Below, one piece after another: positions 15,547 through 22,902 of a stretch of DNA of 33,759 nt. Under the pieces are notes generated by a model. It did not search any database. It worked only from the letters and a program-made list of their open reading frames with translations, and had not been told where the DNA came from. The translations under genes were made by a program, and so were the position numbers. This DNA is from an uncultured Oscillospiraceae bacterium (GTDB lineage: Bacteria > Bacillota > Clostridia > Oscillospirales > Acutalibacteraceae), in contig URGJ01000018.1 in assembly GCA_900547445.1 (NCBI GenBank), positions 1 to 33,759 on the forward strand, in the 5' to 3' direction. The number at the start of each line of letters is the position of its first letter. Within the stretch, counting starts at the first letter, position 1.

Positions 15547-17787
15547 TTGGCTTCGAGAAAGAAAAAAGAGATTACAAAGACAAATAAATCAAAAATTAAC
15601 GCCTATATCGCGGGTTCGGGGCTTACGGTGGAACAGCCTATTACCGAAACGCTTGAGACCAACTATATGCCCTACGCTATGAGCGTTATAGTCTCCCGTG
15701 CAATCCCTGAGATTGACGGGTTTAAGCCCTCACACAGAAAGCTTTTATACACAATGTATAAAATGGGGCTTTTGACGGGGAATACCATAAAATCGGCTAA
15801 TATAGTCGGTCGCACAATGCAACTTAATCCCCACGGCGACGCGGCGATTTACGAGACTATGGTGCGCTTATCCGAGGGCTATGAGGCGCTCTTGCACCCC
15901 TATGTTCAGTCCAAGGGCTCGTTTGGTAAGGCGTATTCTCGGGATATGGCATACGCCGCCTCCCGTTATACCGAGGCGAAGTTAGCCCCTATTTCCGCCG
16001 AGCTTTTTGCCGATATAGACAAGGACACGGTGGATTTTGTAGACAACTACGATTCAAGTATGAAGGAGCCGACCCTGTTCCCTGTTACATTCCCCTCTGT
16101 GCTTGTAAACGCCAATACGGGTATAGCGGTAGGAATGGCAAGCTCCATTTGCCCCTTTAATCTGCGGGAGGTCTGCGAAACCACGATTGCCTATATAAGG
16201 GACAACGACATTAATGTTGCCGACACCCTGTTAGCTCCCGATTTTCCCATAGGCGGCAAGCTTTTATACAACCGCGCGGAAATGGAAAAGATTTACGAAA
16301 CGGGGCGCGGCAGCTTTAAGGTGCGGGGCGTTTACAGCTTTGATAAATCGCAGAACTGTATCGACATTACCGAAATTCCGCCCACAACCACCTGTGAAGC
16401 GATTATAGAAAAGGTTATCGAGCTTGTAAAGCTTAAAAAAATCACCGAAATTAACGATATCCGCGATGAAACCGATTTAAACGGTCTTAAAATCACGATT
16501 GACCTGAAACGCGGGGCAGACCCCGAAAAGCTTATGAAAAAGGTCATTAAAATGACCCCTCTTGAGGACAGCTTTTCCTGCAACTTCAATATCCTGATAG
16601 CTGGCTCCCCGAGGGTTATGGGTGTTAAGGAAATAGTTTCCGAGTGGGTCGCATTTAGAGAAGAATGCGTCCGCCGTAGGGTATATTTTAAGCTATCAAA
16701 GGCAAAGGACAGACTGCACCTCTTAAAGGGTCTTGAAAAGATACTCCTTGATATTGACAAGGCGATTAAAATCGTCCGCGAGACCGAGGAGGAAAAAGAG
16801 GTTGTGCCAAACCTGATGATAGGCTTCGGCATCGATGAAATTCAGGCGGAATATGTCGCCGAAATAAAGCTCCGCCACCTAAACCGCGAATATATTTTAA
16901 AGCGCACCGCCGATATTGAGGCTCTCAAAAATGAGATCGCCGAATTAGAGGAGACCTTGAACTCCAAACGCAAGCTTTTAAATATTATCATTAAGGAACT
17001 TAAGGAGGTTGCCGATAAGTACGGAAGTGACCGAAAGACCGAAATAATAAGCGCGGCGGACGAAAAGGACGGGGAAACCGAAATTGAGCTTGATAATTCC
17101 CCTGTAACCCTATTCTTTACAAAGGACGGCTACTTTAAGAAAATCACCCCCCAGTCCCTTAGAATGAGCGGTGAGCAGAAGCTAAAGGAGGGGGACGAGA
17201 TAACCCAAACGGTCGAGTCCACCAACGCCGAGGAGCTTTTGTTCTTTACCAATAAGGCGCAGGTTTACAAGTCCCGCACCGCCGATTTCGGCGACTCAAA
17301 GGCGAGTATTTTGGGTGATTATGTTGCGGGTAAATTGGACTTTGATGAGGCCGAGAACGCCGCATATATGGTTGCGACCTCCGACTATTCGGGCTTTATG
17401 ATTTTTGTTTTCGATAACGGAAGAATAGCTAAGGTTCCGCTTTCCTCCTACCAAACCAAGACCAACCGCAAAAAGCTTATCAAGGCGTATTGCGATAAAT
17501 TTGCCCTGCATTCGGTTTTCTTCTTTAAGGAAGATACCGAGCTGCTGCTAAAATCCACAAACGGGCGAATGCTGATAGTCAGCACCGCAGCTATACCCGC
17601 TAAGACCACTAAGGATAACGGCGGAATTGCGGTTATGACCCAGAAAAAGGGTCAAAGGCTGTCAGAGGTTGCGGTTTACGAAAAGGACGCGCTTGAGGGC
17701 GACCACCGCTACCGCACGAGAAACCTCCCCGCCGCGGGCAGTAAACTACCGACGGGTATTGCAAGTCAGGAAATGCTTGATTTATAA
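15547..17787 (+). CDS. Divergent type IIA topoisomerase A subunit (GyrA/ParC-like)
   Basis: The DNA breakage-reunion subunit. The 746 residues contain the winged-helix/tower core with PITETLETNYMPYAMSVIVSRAIPEIDGFKPSHRKLLY (about 36-73), the Gly-Asp quinolone region around NPHGDAAIYE, and the catalytic Arg140-Tyr141 in AASRYTEAK. IAVGMASSICPFNLREV and a coiled-coil C-gate follow. The C-terminal part (from ~515) shows four or five beta-pinwheel blades (VTLFFTKDGYFKKI, ELLFFTNKAQVYKSR, GFMIFVFDNGRIAKVPL, LLLKSTNGRMLIVS) rather than six. I see no clear GyrA box (QRRGGRG), which argues against true gyrase activity. The start is TTG 15547, set by GGAGG eight bases upstream. It is partnered with the B subunit. 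Confidence 0.88.
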   Translation: MASRKKKEITKTNKSKINAYIAGSGLTVEQPITETLETNYMPYAMSVIVSRAIPEIDGFKPSHRKLLYTMYKMGLLTGNTIKSANIVGRTMQLNPHGDAAIYETMVRLSEGYEALLHPYVQSKGSFGKAYSRDMAYAASRYTEAKLAPISAELFADIDKDTVDFVDNYDSSMKEPTLFPVTFPSVLVNANTGIAVGMASSICPFNLREVCETTIAYIRDNDINVADTLLAPDFPIGGKLLYNRAEMEKIYETGRGSFKVRGVYSFDKSQNCIDITEIPPTTTCEAIIEKVIELVKLKKITEINDIRDETDLNGLKITIDLKRGADPEKLMKKVIKMTPLEDSFSCNFNILIAGSPRVMGVKEIVSEWVAFREECVRRRVYFKLSKAKDRLHLLKGLEKILLDIDKAIKIVRETEEEKEVVPNLMIGFGIDEIQAEYVAEIKLRHLNREYILKRTADIEALKNEIAELEETLNSKRKLLNIIIKELKEVADKYGSDRKTEIISAADEKDGETEIELDNSPVTLFFTKDGYFKKITPQSLRMSGEQKLKEGDEITQTVESTNAEELLFFTNKAQVYKSRTADFGDSKASILGDYVAGKLDFDEAENAAYMVATSDYSGFMIFVFDNGRIAKVPLSSYQTKTNRKKLIKAYCDKFALHSVFFFKEDTELLLKSTNGRMLIVSTAAIPAKTTKDNGGIAVMTQKKGQRLSEVAVYEKDALEGDHRYRTRNLPAAGSKLPTGIASQEMLDL

Positions 17788-17788
17788 G

Positions 17789-17817
17789 TTGAATTTATAT
17801 GTATTATGCTATATAAT
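17789..17817 (+). promoter_or_regulatory. Predicted promoter of valS, with a structured leader
   Basis: TTGAAT (17789-17794), a 17-base spacer and TATAAT (17812-17817). Transcription would start near 17824 and give a leader of about 110 bases that folds into two hairpins before the valS ribosome site (TTGGAG). Confidence 0.65.
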
Positions 17818-17819
17818 AG

Positions 17820-17900
17820 AAAAAACCGCCCGCTTTTGCGGACGGCTCTGTCGATAGCCCTGCAAACGCGGTAATGGGCTTTCGACAAGCATAATATTCC
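17820..17900 (-). ncRNA. Candidate small RNA antisense to the valS leader (alternatively the valS leader RNA itself)
   Basis: On the minus strand a hairpin (17886-17876 with 17860-17850; 10 pairs, one A-A mismatch) is followed by a terminator-like stem (17845-17838 with 17833-17826; 8 pairs, one G-U, loop AAAA) and six T, the form of an intrinsic terminator. A promoter-like TTGAAA-17-TATTTT (17935-17907) lies upstream. Read on the plus strand, the second stem has a C-A mismatch and no T-run, but a strong promoter precedes it. The 15-base loop of the first hairpin contains ACCGC, complementary to GCGGT in the terminator arm (possible pseudoknot). Strand and function are unproven; no protein is encoded. 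Confidence 0.4.
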
Positions 17901-17935
17901 CCGTAAAAAATATTTTATTCATTGGAGTTTTTCAA

Positions 17936-20569
17936 ATGGCAAGAGAATTGGCAAAGCAGTACGACCCGAAGGAGGTTGAGGACCGTATTTACAAGCAATG
18001 GCTTGACGGAAATTACTTCCACGCTAAATGCGAAAAGGACAAGCCTACCTATACTATAGTTATTCCGCCCCCGAACATCACGGGTCAGCTTCATATGGGT
18101 CACGCGCTTGACAATACATTACAGGATATTTTGATCCGCTTTAAGCGTATGCAGGGGTACGATACCCTTTGGGTGCCCGGCACCGACCACGCCTCTATAG
18201 CGACCGAGGCGAAGATCGTCGAAAAAATGCGGCAAGAGGGGCTTACCAAGGAGGATGTCGGCAGAGAGGGCTTTTTGGAGCGCGCTTGGGACTGGAAAAA
18301 GCAGTACGGCGGAAGAATTATTGAACAGCTTAAGAAAATGGGCTCCTCCTGCGACTGGGAAAGGGAGCGATTTACCCTTGACGAGGGCTGTAATAAGGCG
18401 GTTAAAGAGGTTTTCGTAAGGCTTTACGAAAAGGGACTTATCTACCGCGGAGAAAGAATTATCAACTGGTGCCCGCATTGTAAGACCTCGATTTCCGACG
18501 CAGAGGTTGAGTACGAGGAGCAGTCGGGTCATTTCTGGCATCTGCGCTATCCGTTTAAAGACGGCAGCGGTTATTTGGAGCTTGCGACAACCCGCCCCGA
18601 AACCCTTTTGGGCGATACGGCGGTTGCGGTAAACCCCAATGACGAAAGATATAAGCACCTTGTGGGCAAAACCCTTATTTTGCCGCTTGTTCACCGCGAA
18701 ATTCCCGTTGTTGCCGACGAATATGTTGAAACGGATTTCGGCACAGGCGTTGTTAAGATTACCCCCGCCCACGACCCGAATGACTTTGAGGTGGGACTGC
18801 GCCACAATCTGCCTGTTATAAATGTGCTTACCGATGACGCGAAGATTACTGCCGATTACCCGAAATACGCGGGAATGGACAGATACGAGGCGAGAAAAGC
18901 TATTGTTGAAGACCTCGAAAAAGAGGGCGCGCTGGTTAAGGTTGAGGAGCATATCCACAATGTCGGCACCTGCTACCGTTGCGGCACAACGGTTGAGCCG
19001 CGTGTTTCAAAGCAATGGTTTGTTAAAATGAAACCGCTGGCAGAGCCTGCTATCGCAGCGGTTAAAAACGGCGAGACAAAATTTGTTCCGAGCCGTTTTG
19101 AAAAAATATATTTCCATTGGCTTGAAAATATCCGCGACTGGTGTATTTCCCGCCAGCTTTGGTGGGGTCACCGTATCCCCGCGTGGTACTGTGAGGACTG
19201 CGGCGAGATAACCGTATCTAAAGAGGACGCGCATTGCTGTAAGCATTGCGGGAGCAAGAATATTAAACAGGATCCCGATACGCTTGATACCTGGTTTTCA
19301 TCTGCCCTGTGGCCCTTTTCTACACTCGGCTGGCCCGAGGAAACCGAGGACTTTAAGCACTATTACCCCACAAATACCCTTGTTACGGGCTATGATATTA
19401 TCCCGTTCTGGGTAATGCGAATGATGTTCTCGGGAATTGAGCAGACGGGTAAGGTTCCGTTCGATACCGTGCTTATTCACGGACTCGTCCGCGATTCACA
19501 GGGTCGCAAAATGTCTAAGTCTTTAGGCAACGGCGTTGACCCGCTTGAAATAATTGATAAATACGGCGCGGACGCTTTGAGGTTCTCCCTTGCTACGGGC
19601 AACAGCCCCGGCAACGATATGCGCTATATCGAGGAGCGGGTAGAGGCAAGCCGCAACTTTGCTAATAAGCTGTGGAACGCCGCGAGATTTATTCTGATGA
19701 ATCTTAAATCGGACGAGGTTATACCCCTTAACGCCGATAATTTCGCCCTTGAGGATAAGTGGATTTTGTCAAAGTTTAATAAGCTTGTCGGCGAGGTTAC
19801 CGATAACCTCGAAAAGTACGAGCTTGGTATGGCGGTGCAGAAGCTTTACGACTTTATCTGGGACGTTTTCTGCGACTGGTATATCGAAATCTGCAAGTCA
19901 AGGCTTAACGGCGAGGACGAAAAAGCCGCTAATACCGCAAGAAGTGTGCTTGTATTTGTGTATACGGGAATACTAAAGCTTTTACATCCCTTTATGCCCT
20001 TTATTACAGAGGAAATTTGGCAGTCTATGCCGCATAACGGCGAGGCGCTTATGGTCTCCGACTGGCCTAAGACCGACAGCGGCTTTGAATACGCCGCCGA
20101 GGAAGCCGATTTTGAAAAGCTGATGGCGGTTATAAAGGCTGTACGCAACCGCAGAGCCGAAATGAATGTTCCCCCCTCCAAAAAGGCGAGGGTACAGATT
20201 GCGACTAAGTTTAAGGAGGCTTTCGGCGCGGGTACGGCGTATATCTGCCGCTTAGCCTACGCAAGCGAGGTTGAGATAGGCGAAAGCTTTGACAGCGAGG
20301 GCGCGATACGGGTTATAACCGACGCGGCGGCGGTCTATATGCCGATGAAGGAGCTGGTTGACTTTACCGCCGAGCTTGAAAGGCTAAATAAAGACCTTAA
20401 GAAAGCCGAGACCGATAAGGAGTTTTTCGAGAAAAAGCTTAACAATCAGGGCTTTGTGGCAAAGGCTCCCGCCGCCGTTGTCGAACAGCAGAGGGAGAGC
20501 CTTAAAAAGGTGCTTGATAAAATCGCTATGATTAAGGAAAGCATTAAGGAAATCGAAAATAATATGTAA
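17936..20569 (+). CDS. valS: Valyl-tRNA synthetase
   Basis: Charges tRNA-Val with valine and edits mischarged threonine. The 877 residues match bacterial ValS. The class I HIGH motif is HMGH (53-56) in PPPNITGQLHMGH, the editing domain has TTRPETLLGDTAVAVNP and the ATPAHDPNDF-like TPAHDPNDFEVG, and KMSKS is at 525-529. Cys pairs CYRCG, CEDCG and CKHCG suggest zinc-knuckle insertions. An anticodon-binding domain and a C-terminal coiled coil (about 805-877) complete the protein. The start follows TTGGAG. There is no T-box leader (no AGGGTGGNACCGCG-type sequence), unusual for a Firmicutes synthetase gene, though a different structured leader is present. Confidence 0.97.
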   Translation: MARELAKQYDPKEVEDRIYKQWLDGNYFHAKCEKDKPTYTIVIPPPNITGQLHMGHALDNTLQDILIRFKRMQGYDTLWVPGTDHASIATEAKIVEKMRQEGLTKEDVGREGFLERAWDWKKQYGGRIIEQLKKMGSSCDWERERFTLDEGCNKAVKEVFVRLYEKGLIYRGERIINWCPHCKTSISDAEVEYEEQSGHFWHLRYPFKDGSGYLELATTRPETLLGDTAVAVNPNDERYKHLVGKTLILPLVHREIPVVADEYVETDFGTGVVKITPAHDPNDFEVGLRHNLPVINVLTDDAKITADYPKYAGMDRYEARKAIVEDLEKEGALVKVEEHIHNVGTCYRCGTTVEPRVSKQWFVKMKPLAEPAIAAVKNGETKFVPSRFEKIYFHWLENIRDWCISRQLWWGHRIPAWYCEDCGEITVSKEDAHCCKHCGSKNIKQDPDTLDTWFSSALWPFSTLGWPEETEDFKHYYPTNTLVTGYDIIPFWVMRMMFSGIEQTGKVPFDTVLIHGLVRDSQGRKMSKSLGNGVDPLEIIDKYGADALRFSLATGNSPGNDMRYIEERVEASRNFANKLWNAARFILMNLKSDEVIPLNADNFALEDKWILSKFNKLVGEVTDNLEKYELGMAVQKLYDFIWDVFCDWYIEICKSRLNGEDEKAANTARSVLVFVYTGILKLLHPFMPFITEEIWQSMPHNGEALMVSDWPKTDSGFEYAAEEADFEKLMAVIKAVRNRRAEMNVPPSKKARVQIATKFKEAFGAGTAYICRLAYASEVEIGESFDSEGAIRVITDAAAVYMPMKELVDFTAELERLNKDLKKAETDKEFFEKKLNNQGFVAKAPAAVVEQQRESLKKVLDKIAMIKESIKEIENNM

Positions 20570-20570
20570 T

Positions 20571-20605
20571 TTAGATATTAGACGGTAGACATTAGATTTT
20601 AGATG
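20571..20605. repeat. Heptad tandem repeat (TTAGAYN x5) after valS
   Basis: Five consecutive heptads, TTAGATA, TTAGACG, GTAGACA, TTAGATT and TTAGATG, begin 2 bases after the valS TAA (20567-20569). Confidence 0.8.
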
Positions 20606-20632
20606 GGGCGATGTGAACATCGCCCCGTTTAT
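20605..20632. terminator. Hairpin between valS and the convergent small gene
   Basis: A perfect 9-bp GC-rich stem (20605-20613 with 20618-20626) with loop TGAA. The following GTTTA is a poor T-run, so termination of valS here is plausible but weak. It could also serve the convergent minus-strand gene. Confidence 0.45.
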
Positions 20633-20639
20633 CCCATAA

Positions 20640-20819
20640 TCATCTAAACATCGTCTGCACGCCGTCTACAAAATCGCCAACCGCTTTTACAAGTTTTGTT
20701 GACCCTTTGGAAATGTTTTTATTACCGTCCATCATTATCTTGCCTACGGCAAGCGCGGCGGCACCGGCTATCATTCCCGCACCGAGTCCTTTAATAAATG
20801 ACATTGAGCTGTTTTGCAT
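20640..20819 (-). CDS. Small Gly/Ala-rich protein of 59 residues, function unknown
   Basis: Not a recognised family. The protein has a short polar N-terminus, one hydrophobic Gly/Ala-rich segment (about residues 7-30, GLGAGMIAGAAALAVGKIMM) that could span or insert in a membrane, and a basic amphipathic C-terminal half ending DFVDGVQTMFR. It resembles the YtxH-like single-helix small proteins common in clostridia. A perfect AGGAGG lies 8 bases before the ATG at 20819, which makes this start much better than the upstream frame extension to 20876. It faces valS tail to tail and diverges from queH. Being between two conserved genes with its own ribosome site, it looks real. Confidence 0.72.
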   Translation of the reverse strand: MQNSSMSFIKGLGAGMIAGAAALAVGKIMMDGNKNISKGSTKLVKAVGDFVDGVQTMFR

Positions 20820-20896
20820 AATCATAACCTCCTTTAAGGTTATTATGCACTTTTTGTCATATTTTATTTTCTGCAAATTTTGGAGAAATGTTTTAA

Positions 20897-21517
20897 ATGA
20901 GTAAAATTAATGCACAAATTTTGACCGACAGGGAAATTGAAAAGCTGGGTGGCAGAAAAGCGACCCTATTGCTTCACGCCTGCTGTGCGCCCTGTTCGAC
21001 GGCGACTCTTGAATATTTAGCACAATATTTTGATATTACCCTCTTTTTTTATAATCCGAATATTTCATCAGCCGAGGAATTTGGGAAGAGGCTTGACGAG
21101 CTTAAAAGATTTACCGAGGAATGCCCCTTTGCAAAGGGTATAAAAATAATATCCCCCGAATATAATCACTTGGAATTTTTAAATGTTGTCACAGGACTTG
21201 AAAAAGCGAAAGAGGGCGGCGCAAGGTGCGAAAAATGCTTTAGACTGCGCCTAAACAAAACCGCCGAGCAGGCAGAAAAATCAGGCTTTGAATATTTCGC
21301 CACCACCCTTACGATAAGCCCGCTTAAAAACGCCGAAAAGATAAATTTGTGCGGCGAGGCGGCGGTTGTCGGCAATGTTATTTATCTTCCGACCGACCTT
21401 AAAAAGCGGGAAAGATACAAGCGCTCGATTGAGCTGTCACGGGAATACGGGCTTTACAGACAAAGCTTCTGCGGGTGTGAATTTTCCGGGGGCAGTAAGG
21501 AAAATTGTGCGCTTTAG
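20897..21517 (+). CDS. queH: Epoxyqueuosine reductase QueH
   Basis: Reduces epoxyqueuosine in tRNA to queuosine, the last step of the modification, in bacteria that lack cobalamin-dependent QueG (activity established for QueH of Thermotoga and others). The 206 residues are DUF208-type. The conserved Cys sets are visible: HACCAPCS (Cys29, Cys30, Cys33), RCEKC (Cys111, Cys114) and FCGCEFS (Cys192, Cys194), which bind a [4Fe-4S] cluster and a mononuclear iron. TTLTISPLKN is a further family motif. No other queuosine gene is in the window. The start follows GGAGA. The next promoter begins 3 bases after its stop. Confidence 0.93.
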   Translation: MSKINAQILTDREIEKLGGRKATLLLHACCAPCSTATLEYLAQYFDITLFFYNPNISSAEEFGKRLDELKRFTEECPFAKGIKIISPEYNHLEFLNVVTGLEKAKEGGARCEKCFRLRLNKTAEQAEKSGFEYFATTLTISPLKNAEKINLCGEAAVVGNVIYLPTDLKKRERYKRSIELSREYGLYRQSFCGCEFSGGSKENCAL

Positions 21518-21519
21518 TC

Positions 21520-21548
21520 TTGACTTAAACGACGGTATGTGGTAGAAT
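21520..21548 (+). promoter_or_regulatory. Promoter of the pyrimidine operon
   Basis: TTGACT (21520-21525), a 17-base spacer and TAGAAT (21543-21548). Transcription would start near 21555, just before the attenuator. Confidence 0.8.
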
Positions 21549-21560
21549 AATAAAAACAAA

Positions 21561-21667
21561 AATCTTTAAGCAGGGTGCCGTGACGCCGACAAGATTGTAA
21601 ATAAAGGGCTGTGTACCAGTCTGTCTTGTTGTGTTTTAACTCTGCTTTACGGCAGAGTTTATTTTTT
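21561..21667 (+). promoter_or_regulatory. PyrR-type attenuator leading the pyr operon
   Basis: Three mutually exclusive structures can be drawn. (1) Binding hairpin: lower stem AATCTT/AAGATT (21561-21566, 21591-21596), upper stem GGTG/CGCC, and hexaloop CCGTGA (21578-21583), which fits the known PyrR loop CNGNGA. (2) Antiterminator: 21570-21576 pairs with 21639-21645 and, nested inside, 21587-21594 pairs with 21624-21631. (3) Terminator: AACTCTGC (21638-21645) pairs with GCAGAGTT (21652-21659), then TATTTTTT. High UMP or UTP would let PyrR hold structure 1, freeing the terminator and shutting the operon off. pyrR itself is not in the window. Confidence 0.85.
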
Positions 21668-21678
21668 AGGAGCAGATT

Positions 21679-22902
21679 ATGGAGTTTACCTTTAAAAACG
21701 CACATATCTATAATAACGGCGTATTTGAAATAAAGGATTTCACCGCCGAACTAAACGATACCGACCCTTCGGTCGGTAGTCTTTCCGCTTTTAAAAATAT
21801 TTATGTTTTTCCGGCCTTTTGCGATGTTCACGTACATTTCAGAGAGCCGGGATTTTTTTATAAGGAAACGATTAAAACGGGCTCGCTGTCTGCGGCGCGG
21901 GGCGGATATACAGACGTTTGCACAATGCCAAATCTTAAGCCTGTGCCCGACAGCGCGGATAATATTAAGGAACAGCTCCAAATTATAGATAAAACGGCGG
22001 CAATCCGCGTCCACCCCTACGCTGCAATTACAAAGGGTGAAATGGGGCAAGAATTGGTTGATTTTGATAGTCTTTCCCCCTACTGTATCGCCTTTTCGGA
22101 CGACGGCAGGGGAGTGCAGAATGAGGATATGATGCGCTCTGCTATGCTCAAAGCAAAGAAGCTTAATAAAATAATCGCCGCCCACTGCGAGGATAACAGC
22201 CTTTTAAACGGCGGTTACATTCACAAGGGCGAGTACGCCGCCGCCCACGGGCATAGGGGCATAAGCTCGGAGAGCGAGTGGCGGCAGATTGAAAGAGACC
22301 TAAGGCTTGCAAAGGAAACGGGCTGTAAATACCATGTCTGCCATATATCCACGGAGGAAAGCGTGGAGCTTATAAGAAAGGCAAAGGCGGAGGGCGTGGA
22401 TGTAACCTGCGAGACAGGGCCCCATTACTTGGTGTTAAGCGATAAGGACTTGGAGGAGGACGGACGGTTTAAAATGAACCCGCCGCTCCGTTCCGAAAGG
22501 GACAGGCTCGCGCTTATTGGGGGAATAAAGGACGGCACAATCGATATGATAGCCACCGACCACGCACCCCATTCTTTAGAGGAAAAATCAAGAGGACTTG
22601 AAAAGAGTCTTATGGGGGTAGTAGGTCTTGAAACCGCCTTTCCCGTGCTTTACACCCGCCTTGTTAAAGAGGGGATAATCAGCCTTGAAAGGCTTGTGGA
22701 ATTAATGTCTATAAACCCGAGAAAGCGGTTCGGAATAAAAGAAACGGGGGATATTTGCGTGTTCGCCCTTGACAGCGAATATGAGGTTAATCCCGACGAA
22801 TTTTTAACTATGGGGCGCAGTACCCCCTTTGCGGGAATGCGCGTTTTTGGTAAAAATCTTATTACGGTGTGCGGAGGAAAAACGGTATGGCAGATAAAAT
22901 AA
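21679..22902 (+). CDS. pyrC: Dihydroorotase
   Basis: Cyclises carbamoyl aspartate to dihydroorotate, step three of UMP synthesis; a zinc amidohydrolase. The 407 residues match the class I type found in Firmicutes. The metal site is DVHVHFREPG (49-58; His51, His53, Arg55), followed by CTMPNLKPVPDS, AAHCED, HVCHIST and IATDHAPHS (catalytic Asp). GGAGCAG-like sequence precedes the ATG, 11 bases after the attenuator T-run. It is the first gene of the operon, which is unusual, since pyrB or pyrR often leads. Its end overlaps carA by 16 bases. Confidence 0.95.
   Translation: MEFTFKNAHIYNNGVFEIKDFTAELNDTDPSVGSLSAFKNIYVFPAFCDVHVHFREPGFFYKETIKTGSLSAARGGYTDVCTMPNLKPVPDSADNIKEQLQIIDKTAAIRVHPYAAITKGEMGQELVDFDSLSPYCIAFSDDGRGVQNEDMMRSAMLKAKKLNKIIAAHCEDNSLLNGGYIHKGEYAAAHGHRGISSESEWRQIERDLRLAKETGCKYHVCHISTEESVELIRKAKAEGVDVTCETGPHYLVLSDKDLEEDGRFKMNPPLRSERDRLALIGGIKDGTIDMIATDHAPHSLEEKSRGLEKSLMGVVGLETAFPVLYTRLVKEGIISLERLVELMSINPRKRFGIKETGDICVFALDSEYEVNPDEFLTMGRSTPFAGMRVFGKNLITVCGGKTVWQIK

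Noticed and set aside
13513..17787. Ordinary gyrB-gyrA pair
   Set aside because: Signature motifs differ at several sites and no GyrA box is seen, so the gyr symbols were not used.
17818..17935. T-box riboswitch ahead of valS
   Set aside because: No T-box sequence, no specifier-loop layout and no terminator ahead of the gene on the plus strand. The leader is also too short.
18119..18958. Long open frame of 279 codons on the minus strand within valS
   Set aside because: It lies entirely inside a well-supported gene, has no ribosome site and no recognisable motif; a shadow frame.
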